Assembly: GCA_937919625.1 (NCBI GenBank)
Contig: CALFRK010000107.1
Location: 1-56,096 of the forward strand
Source of the DNA: an uncultured Ilumatobacter sp.
GTDB lineage: Bacteria > Actinomycetota > Acidimicrobiia > Acidimicrobiales > Ilumatobacteraceae
Length of the DNA: 56,096 nucleotides
Direction: 5' to 3'
Each line of letters starts with the position of its first letter. The first letter of the stretch is position 1. Positions 50,401 to 56,096 of the stretch are shown in pieces. The notes beneath the pieces were generated by a model that saw only the letters and a program-made list of their open reading frames with translations, was not told the DNA's origin and searched no databases. The position numbers and the translations under genes were made by a program.

Positions 50401-51399
50401 ATGAGCATTCGTCTTGGTCTCGTGGCAGCCTCGCGCATCGCCCAAGCGGCGATCGTCGACCCGATGCCTGATGTAGAAGGGGTCGAGTTGTCTGCCGTCG
50501 GCGCTCGCGACCTGGGTCGCGCTCAGGATGCCGCTACTAAGTGGGGCATCCCGCACGCCTATGGCTCGTACGCCGACCTGATCGCCTCCAACGAGGTCGA
50601 CGCCGTGTACATCGGTTCGCCGGCGAGCTACCACCGTGAATCGGCGATCGCCGCCATCGAGGCCGGCAAGCATGTGTTGTGCGAGAAGCCGTTCGCGGCC
50701 AACGCCGACGATGCTCGCCTGATCGCCGATGCCGCGCGAGGCAGCGACGTGGTAGTGATGGAGGCGTTCCACTGGCGCTATCACCCTTACGCTGAGCAGA
50801 TTCGCGAGGTGCTCGATTCGGGTGTGCTCGGTCGACTCGATCGCATCGAAGCGGTGTTCGACATCCCGAATGGCCGTATCCCGCTGACTGATATCCGGTG
50901 GGAGCTGGCGATCGGCGGCGGGTCTACGATGGACCTCGGCTGCTACCCGATCCAGTGGGTGCGGTTTGCTGCCGGCAGCGAGCCAGACGTCGTGTCGGCA
51001 CAGGCGGTGTGCCCGGTTCGCGGCATCGACGGCTCGCTCGTCGCCCAGCTGCGGTGGCCGTCTGGGCTCACCGGTTCGATCGGGTCATCGATGATCTCTG
51101 ATGGAGACTCGGTGGTTGCGTACCTCAAGGTCACCGGCGAGCTGGGAACCATGATGGCGGGCAACCCTCTAGCTCCACAGAACGGCCTAGCGATCATCAC
51201 GGTTGAGACGGCTGACGGAGCTCGGCAATACATGGGTGCCAGCTCGTCCACCTACTTCCATCAGCTGGTGGCATTCCGCGACGCAATCAACGATGGCGCC
51301 ACGTTTGCAACGACCGCCGACGACGGCGTTCGCAACATGGAGGTCGTCGACGCCTGCTACCGCGCCGCAGGTCTCGAGGCCCGCCCGACGTTGCGCTGA
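50401..51399 (+). CDS. Gfo/Idh/MocA family oxidoreductase
   Basis: A 332-residue NAD(P)-dependent dehydrogenase of the Gfo/Idh/MocA family. The N-terminal Rossmann fold starts RLGLVAASRIAQAAIV, followed by VDAVYIGSPASYHRESAIAA and the active-site motif HVLCEKPFAANADDA with the conserved Lys. The C-terminal domain carries EAFHWRYHPYAEQIREVL and GGGSTMDLGCYPIQWVRFAA, where His/Asp residues hold the sugar or polyol. Substrates in this family are usually sugars or inositols, but the exact one is unknown. The ATG at 50401 is taken; it is divergent from the channel gene with a 30-bp gap. Confidence 0.92.
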   Translation: MSIRLGLVAASRIAQAAIVDPMPDVEGVELSAVGARDLGRAQDAATKWGIPHAYGSYADLIASNEVDAVYIGSPASYHRESAIAAIEAGKHVLCEKPFAANADDARLIADAARGSDVVVMEAFHWRYHPYAEQIREVLDSGVLGRLDRIEAVFDIPNGRIPLTDIRWELAIGGGSTMDLGCYPIQWVRFAAGSEPDVVSAQAVCPVRGIDGSLVAQLRWPSGLTGSIGSSMISDGDSVVAYLKVTGELGTMMAGNPLAPQNGLAIITVETADGARQYMGASSSTYFHQLVAFRDAINDGATFATTADDGVRNMEVVDACYRAAGLEARPTLR

Positions 51400-51418
51400 T
51401 CGATCACAGGCGCGGGCC

Positions 51419-52888
51419 TCAGGCAAAGGTTGCGGTCTTGCCGTCGATGTGCAGCGCGCGCTCGCAGCAATCGTTCGACAGCAGCTCAGCCATCGTCTCC
51501 GGGTCGGTCGTCTTCGCCCAATGACGTCGACCCTGTGCATCGAGCCCGGCCAGTAGCGCGAACTCGGGTTGCATTTCGCGATCGGACGTGACTGTGTAGG
51601 TTTCAAGCGTGACGTCGGCGGCCCGTCCGGTTGGTGTCGGGCGGGACGGCAAGGCGTTCACGACTGCCTGCACATCGTCGGTCAGGAAGCCGTTGCCCGA
51701 CGGCTCGGCCGCCAGCACGAGCGAGCTGTGCTTGGTGAACGACCCTCCGTTCCCGGTCAGCAGGGCGCGCTCGTCGGGAGCTTGGCGAAGCAGGGTGACT
51801 GCTCGTGTCAGCGGCAACAGGCAGTAGCAGTTCAGCGGTCCGGCCGCGAACGTGAGACCACCCGTGATCGTGAAGTCGCGGTCGGGGCTGATCCCGAGTT
51901 CGCGCTGGGCGACCTGCACGGCGACTGGAAAGCACGAATACAGGTCGATCAGGCTGCAATCGTCGACGTCGACGCCTGCCAGTTCGAGCGTGCGGACACC
52001 CGACATGCGCATCGCCGGCGATTCGTCGAATGCCCAACGGTTGGTCGGGTACCAATGATCGGCTGCGCCGAGCCCGGCCCACGGGAAGATCCAGCGATCG
52101 CGGGGCACACCGGCGGCCCGCGCAGCGGCGACCGAGCACATTACGACGGCACCGCCCTGATCGACGTTCAGGTTCGACGTCATCAACTTGGGGTAGGGCG
52201 AAGCTACGGGCCGGTTGGAGGCAGACTCGGTGGCGATCTCGTCAGCCGAGACGGCCTTCTGAATCCACGCGTTCGGATTGGACGCCGCCACCTCGCTGGC
52301 GCGAGCCCACAGCCCGGCGATCCGGCCGCGATGTGCGGCGATCCCTTCGCCGAGACGATGCCGCAACGCCGTCTCGGCCATGGCGTAGAAGCGGGCGACG
52401 GTTTCCATGCCGTACTCGCGCTCGGCGTCGGTGTTGAGCTTCATGTGATTGCCGATCACGTCGTCGGGGGCAGCGCCTTCGAGCTCGGGAAGGTATTCGG
52501 TGTGCCCGCCGCGGGCCCGATCACCGCGCCTGGTTCGAAGCGTCTCTGCCCCGCACAACACGGCGACATCGAGGTCGCCACTCTGGATTTTCAGGGCGGT
52601 ATCGGCGACCAGGTCGTACACCTGGTTGCCGCCCATTGTGGTCACCGACGATCGTGCTGTCGTGGCACCGATCCGATCCGCCACCAGACGGCCGGGATCG
52701 GCGTAGGGCCAGACGCCCCACACGACCCGCACAGCGTCGATGCAATCTCGCAGCGTCGAAGAGGAGCTGTCGGCAAGTGCCGCGTCGACGCTGCGGGTCA
52801 TCAGATCGACCGGTTCTGATCCGTGGTCGCGATCATTGAGCTGAGCGGCGCCCACGATGATTGGCGTGCGGGGATCGAGAGCGCTCAT
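51419..52888 (-). CDS. Thiolase-like acetyl-CoA acetyltransferase family protein
   Basis: A 489-residue protein of the thiolase superfamily annotated in relatives as acetyl-CoA acetyltransferase. Marks are TPIIVGAAQLNDRDHGSEPV at the N-terminus, LDVAVLCGAETLRTRRGDRA, where Cys is near the usual thiolase nucleophile position, a middle VDQGGAVVMCSVAAARAAGV block, and GGLTFAAGPLNCYCLLPLTR at the C-terminus. The standard bacterial thiolase motifs are changed, so activity as a true thiolase is uncertain; SCP2-type actinobacterial proteins with this pattern often act in lipid or steroid side-chain breakdown. The ATG at 52888 (MSALDPRTP) is chosen; the frame opens further but looks non-coding. Confidence 0.85.
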   Translation of the reverse strand: MSALDPRTPIIVGAAQLNDRDHGSEPVDLMTRSVDAALADSSSSTLRDCIDAVRVVWGVWPYADPGRLVADRIGATTARSSVTTMGGNQVYDLVADTALKIQSGDLDVAVLCGAETLRTRRGDRARGGHTEYLPELEGAAPDDVIGNHMKLNTDAEREYGMETVARFYAMAETALRHRLGEGIAAHRGRIAGLWARASEVAASNPNAWIQKAVSADEIATESASNRPVASPYPKLMTSNLNVDQGGAVVMCSVAAARAAGVPRDRWIFPWAGLGAADHWYPTNRWAFDESPAMRMSGVRTLELAGVDVDDCSLIDLYSCFPVAVQVAQRELGISPDRDFTITGGLTFAAGPLNCYCLLPLTRAVTLLRQAPDERALLTGNGGSFTKHSSLVLAAEPSGNGFLTDDVQAVVNALPSRPTPTGRAADVTLETYTVTSDREMQPEFALLAGLDAQGRRHWAKTTDPETMAELLSNDCCERALHIDGKTATFA

Positions 52889-53062
52889 GTCTGGTTCAAC
52901 TCCTGAACGGACGGTCGAGGTGGTGGCCGATGCGATCAACGCACAAGCACCTTGCTGCGCGGCGAGCCGACTCGGCAAATCGGGCGCGCCGAAACCGAGT
53001 GGAGACGTGGATCAGACTCGAACGTCGATCGCCGGACGGCGATTGCGGGCGGCGGTGGAGGG

Positions 53063-53314
53063 CTAGACCTGCAGTTGGCTGAGCAGCTCTTGCTTGGCCG
53101 TTTCGAAGTCGTCGAAGCTGATCTGCTCGTCGTCGAACGCCTTGTGGAGTGCTTCGAGCTTGGCCATGACGGCGCCAGGATCGCTGGTTGCCGAGTCAAC
53201 ATCAGGAGTCTCGGCAGCAGCCTCGAGGCGGTCGGCCTTGCGAGCCGCCTTCGCCTTCGCCTTTTCGGCGCGCTGCATCTCTCGCTGACGCTTTTGGAAT
53301 CGGGCCTGGCTCAT
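53063..53314 (-). CDS. Small charged protein with SHOCT-like C-terminus
   Basis: An 83-residue protein. The first 35 residues are strongly basic and Lys/Ala-rich (QKRQREMQRAEKAKAKAARK), probably a single helix that may touch nucleic acid or membrane. The last 35 residues (VMAKLEALHKAFDDEQISFD followed by DFETAKQELLSQL) resemble the short SHOCT motif found at ends of many oligomerising proteins. AAGGAG lies five bases before the ATG at 53314, which makes it a convincing small gene. Function is unknown. The 174 bp between it and the thiolase-like gene contain nothing recognised. Confidence 0.75.
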   Translation of the reverse strand: MSQARFQKRQREMQRAEKAKAKAARKADRLEAAAETPDVDSATSDPGAVMAKLEALHKAFDDEQISFDDFETAKQELLSQLQV

Positions 53315-53586
53315 ACTGTCTCCTTCTGGCCGGTTTGCGATGCCTCCACCGGGAGGGTGCAACACGGCTCCGGCCGCTCGACTCGAGGCCCGCGATGCTG
53401 TGGCACTGATCGACCCGACGCCGACGTGCCCCGCATGAACCGCATTGCCCGAGAACACTCGACTCTATCAGTGCCTGTGGATATCCGGCCCGGGTGACAT
53501 GGCAGATCGCCAAGAGCGCCGCTACCGTCGAGTGTCGGCGGGCCAATCAGCCCCGAATCCCCCCCCACCCAGCGAGGCGTCAACCA

Positions 53587-54591
53587 ATGCCGATCCACTT
53601 TCCGAAACACCCGTTCGTCCAACAGCGAGTCCTCGCCCTGGCACTTCCGGTCGTGTTGTTGCTGGTCGCGTGTGGAAGCGACGATGGTTCGAAGTCGGCT
53701 GATGGCAGCATCGACTGGTCGCCTGACACCATCGAGCTCGGCCCGGATGCCCCGGTCAAGCCATCGTTGGCAGTAAAGCCTTTGGCCGTCGGGGTCAACC
53801 GCGTCGCCTTCGGGCTGGTCGACCAAGAGGGCTTACTGGTTACCAACGCAGAGGTAAACGCCAGATTCTACGCCCTCGATGATTTGGGCGAAGGGAACGT
53901 TACGGGCTCGTTGGTTGACGAGCAGTCGCTGACCGCTGTCGATCTGCCGCACGACTATGGCGACGAGGATGCCGACAACGGCGATCCAGAAGGCCCTGGT
54001 GCGAAAACCACTGTCTATGTCGCCAACGTCAACTTTTCTCGCCCGGAGTGGTGGGGCGCCGAGCTCGACATCACGATCGACGGTCGGCAACTCGACCCGG
54101 TCAGGGTGCCATTCTGGGTCGATCAAGACACGCCAGAGCCAGCTCTCGGTGAGTTGATTCCGGCGAGCGTTCAACTCATGCTGAACGACACCGACGACAT
54201 CACGCTGATCGATAGCGCCGACCCACCGCTGCCCGAACTGCACGACATCACCATCGCCGATGCTCTCGAACTTGGGCGCCCGCTGGTGATTACGTTCGCC
54301 ACGCCGGCGTTCTGCCAAACGCGTTTCTGCGGGCCGATCGTTGAGGGCCTGGTCGTGTCACTCGCCGAGCGCTACGGCGACCAGGTGGAGTTCATCGTCA
54401 TCGAGCCCTTCGATCTCAGCGAGGCGCGCCAGGGCAGGCTCGTGCCGATGCCCGTGATGGCCGAGTGGGGTCTGGACTCTGAGCCGTGGGTGTTCGTCAC
54501 CGACGCCGAGGGGCGTGTCGCCGGCAAGTTCCAGGGGATTACCTCCGAGGACGAGGTCAGCGCAACCCTCGATCTAGTGCTCGCCGGGTAA
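53587..54591 (+). CDS. Lipoprotein with C-terminal thioredoxin-like domain
   Basis: A 334-residue secreted lipoprotein. The signal is basic then hydrophobic (QQRVLALALPVVLLLVAC) with lipobox LVAC and Cys 29. The middle (residues about 60-200) is a beta-rich domain beginning VGVNRVAFGLVDQEGLLVTN. Residues about 215-330 resemble a thioredoxin-like fold: PLVITFATPAFCQTRFCGPI has Cys 243 and Cys 248 in a CxxxxC arrangement, followed by EFIVIEPFD and MAEWGLDSEPWVFVTDAEGR with the cis-Pro-like strand. The CxxxxC spacing differs from thioredoxin CxxC and from Sco1 CxxxC, so metal binding or redox function is unproven. The ATG at 53587 is chosen from the signal peptide. Confidence 0.82.
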   Translation: MPIHFPKHPFVQQRVLALALPVVLLLVACGSDDGSKSADGSIDWSPDTIELGPDAPVKPSLAVKPLAVGVNRVAFGLVDQEGLLVTNAEVNARFYALDDLGEGNVTGSLVDEQSLTAVDLPHDYGDEDADNGDPEGPGAKTTVYVANVNFSRPEWWGAELDITIDGRQLDPVRVPFWVDQDTPEPALGELIPASVQLMLNDTDDITLIDSADPPLPELHDITIADALELGRPLVITFATPAFCQTRFCGPIVEGLVVSLAERYGDQVEFIVIEPFDLSEARQGRLVPMPVMAEWGLDSEPWVFVTDAEGRVAGKFQGITSEDEVSATLDLVLAG

Positions 54592-54621
54592 CCGGGGCAC
54601 GGCCGCTTCAGAATCTCCGGG

Positions 54622-55602
54622 TCAGCCGGCCGTTCGTTGGTGTTGTCCAGCGGTGCAGGCGAGCACAGTCTGTGCCAGCCGTCGCCCTCGCCCAGGGTTG
54701 GCGACGATCGTGTCGGCGAGTACGACGCTTTGACCGTTCGCTTCGATGACGGACGCAACCGATGCATCTGCAGCGTCGAGTACGAACGTGGCGGCGAGAT
54801 CTGTGTAGAGAGCGGCGACGTTGCTGGGAGAGTCGGTCAACCCCCAGGCGCCCATCAACTCCCGACGGGCTCGCGCCCGATGGGCCTCGCCCTGCTCGGT
54901 GATTTCCACGGACCCGACCACAGGCGTGACCGCGACGACCGAAGATCGTCGTGACATCACACGGTCGCGAACGCCGGGCAGCGCCAGGATCGGCTCGATG
55001 CTGGACACCGGATTACTCGGCCCGACCACGACGAGATCGGCGTCGGCGATCGCGTCGAGGACCCCAGGCGCGGCGACGGCGTGATCGAGGCCGTCGTAGA
55101 CCACCTGCCTGACCGGGCCGGGGGCGCCGAGTCTCACGAACCATTCCTGGAAGTTGTGGGTGCTGTCAGACATCGTCAGCAGGGTGCCGACTTCGGAGTC
55201 GGTCATCGGCAACAGCCGTGTCTCGATCCCGAATCGTCGGGCGAGCTCGGAGGTGGCCTCGCTGAGAGCGAGCCCGCCCTTGAGCAGCTCTGTTCGCAAG
55301 ATGTGGGTGGCAAGGTCGCGGTCTCCGAGATGGAACCACGTGTCGTGGCCGAGCCGACGGAGTTGGTCGATCGTCAGAAATGTGTCGTCGGCCAGGCCCC
55401 ACCCGCGAGCCTCGTCGCGCAGACCCGCCAAGCCGTAGAGGTTGGTATCGAGATCAGGGCAGATCCGCAGCCCATAGCGCCACATGTCGTCGGCGGTGTT
55501 GATGATCAGAGTCAGGCGACCAGGGCCGATCTCAGCGGCCAGCGCTACGGCCAAGCGACTGCAGCCGACGCCACCGCCCAGCATCGTGACAGTCGCTCCC
55601 AC
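54622..55602 (-). CDS. cofD: 2-phospho-L-lactate transferase (CofD/FbiA)
   Basis: A 326-residue enzyme of coenzyme F420 biosynthesis that joins the phospholactyl or phosphoenolpyruvyl guanylyl donor to the deazaflavin Fo. The N-terminal loop TMLGGGVGCSRLAVALA, IINTADDMWRYGLRICPDLD and TNLYGLAG, the HLGDRDLATHILRTELLKGG strand and VVVGPSNPVSSIEPILALPG are all strong CofD marks. The protein is called FbiA in mycobacteria. F420 in an aerobic high-GC genome points to actinobacteria. It begins 12 bp after the stop of the upstream ligase gene on the same strand; the fbiB partner is not in the window. Confidence 0.94.
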   Translation of the reverse strand: MGATVTMLGGGVGCSRLAVALAAEIGPGRLTLIINTADDMWRYGLRICPDLDTNLYGLAGLRDEARGWGLADDTFLTIDQLRRLGHDTWFHLGDRDLATHILRTELLKGGLALSEATSELARRFGIETRLLPMTDSEVGTLLTMSDSTHNFQEWFVRLGAPGPVRQVVYDGLDHAVAAPGVLDAIADADLVVVGPSNPVSSIEPILALPGVRDRVMSRRSSVVAVTPVVGSVEITEQGEAHRARARRELMGAWGLTDSPSNVAALYTDLAATFVLDAADASVASVIEANGQSVVLADTIVANPGRGRRLAQTVLACTAGQHQRTAG

Positions 55603-55614
55603 GCGGTCTCCGGC

Positions 55615-56096
55615 TCAGAACCTGGTGTAGACGCCGTTGGCATCTGGCGCAAATGCTTCGAGCAAGAAGCGCTCCTGCGGTTTCTCTGACGCTGTTTTGG
55701 GAATCTCGTCGACCACTTGGAGGTAGTCGGGAACGAAGTTCGATTCGAGACCCTCCCGACAGGCGTCGAAAATCGATCGGGGGTCGAGGTGGCCGTGGTC
55801 GACCGGCGTGATCGCGGCGACGATGTCCTTCTCGCCGGGTGCGCCCGACGCGGCGGGCACCCCGTAGACGAAGACATCGCCGACTTGGGGGTGCTCGGCA
55901 AGGACCTTTTCGACGAAACTCGGGTTGACGAAGTCGCCGTTTTTCCGAAGCCCGCCACCTTTGCGGTAGTCGAAGAAGAACCAACCTTGCTCGTCGGTGT
56001 GGCCGATGTCGCCTGATCGCAGCCAGCCCCCGCGGGTCTTGGCCGCAGAGGCCTCGGGGTTGTCGTGATACTCGACCTCGGCCACCCCTCCGCCGG
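55615..56096 (-). CDS. AMP-dependent acyl-CoA synthetase/ligase, C-terminal part (cut by window end)
   Basis: The C-terminal 160 residues of an ANL-superfamily ligase. GGWLRSGDIGHTDEQGWFFF is the A7 motif, DYRKGGGLRKNGDFVNPSFV matches the A8 hinge with a changed loop (RKGGGLRKNGDFV instead of R-x-K-x-x-x-x-x-G), and FVPDYLQVVDEIPKTASEKP has the catalytic Lys of A10. The form resembles the carnitine/crotonobetaine-CoA ligase branch (CaiC type), but that is a weak call from a fragment. The frame is open to the window end, so the start is outside; the internal GTG at 56085 is not the real start. Confidence 0.85.
   Translation of the reverse strand, partial: GGGVAEVEYHDNPEASAAKTRGGWLRSGDIGHTDEQGWFFFDYRKGGGLRKNGDFVNPSFVEKVLAEHPQVGDVFVYGVPAASGAPGEKDIVAAITPVDHGHLDPRSIFDACREGLESNFVPDYLQVVDEIPKTASEKPQERFLLEAFAPDANGVYTRF

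Noticed and set aside
50371-50784. Longer N-terminus of the channel-like protein
   Set aside because: It would overlap the divergent Gfo/Idh/MocA gene by almost 400 bp and does not look like a membrane protein; the GTG at 50370 begins just before the first helix.

Overview
The window is high-GC, gene-dense bacterial DNA with many 4-base start/stop overlaps. A CofD gene for coenzyme F420 synthesis, a DUF222/HNH (13E12-type) gene, a PutA with no DNA-binding domain, a fused MrpA-MrpB and a DUF58/transglutaminase protein together suggest an aerobic actinobacterium, possibly of the Acidimicrobiia. That assignment is inference; no rRNA or tRNA gene was seen.

Layout. Bases 1-3347 hold a PAS-cyclase, a lipoprotein stump cut off at the end of a DUF222/HNH gene, and a gene-poor stretch with a 10-bp tandem repeat. 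Bases 3348-6577 hold an ornithine-cyclodeaminase-like gene, an MFS transporter and an IclR regulator. Bases 6763-16875 are a compact plus-strand cluster for corrinoid-dependent demethylation: corrinoid protein, DUF1638 protein, 'virulence factor'-family protein, pterin methyltransferase, RACo-type activator, two MttB-family methyltransferases, a MetF-like reductase and a sarcosine-oxidase-like flavoprotein. Bases 17011-22852 (minus strand) are a full Mrp Na+/H+ antiporter operon. Bases 22991-28097 hold a winged-helix regulator, a beta-carbonic anhydrase, a PAS-AraC regulator and PutA. Bases 28202-40837 hold an N-methylproline/dimethylglycine demethylase-like flavoprotein, two FAD-GcvT demethylating dehydrogenases, a third MttB-family protein, ETF alpha and beta, a PhnD-like binding protein, and TetR and GntR regulators. 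Bases 40873-42425 encode a dimethylargininase-like enzyme and an SDR. From 42475 to the end the content is more general: MoxR, DUF58-transglutaminase, MFS, acyl-CoA ligases, a K+ channel-like protein, Gfo/Idh/MocA, a thiolase-like protein, a small coiled protein, a lipoprotein and CofD.

How the genes may work together (inference). The region from about 3.3 to 42.4 kb looks like an island for catabolism of N-methylated compounds such as glycine betaine, proline betaine or related amines. MttB-type enzymes would move a methyl group from a quaternary amine to the corrinoid protein. The pterin methyltransferase would pass it to tetrahydrofolate, MetF would oxidise methyl-THF, and RACo would repair oxidised corrinoid. 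The remaining N-methyl groups would be removed oxidatively by the DAO, FAD-GcvT and TMADH-like flavoproteins, with ETF taking electrons and the GcvT domains loading formaldehyde onto THF. PutA would take any proline formed. Three copies of a 15-bp palindrome place the IclR gene and the corrinoid cluster under one likely regulator. Separate palindromes fit the TetR and GntR regulators.
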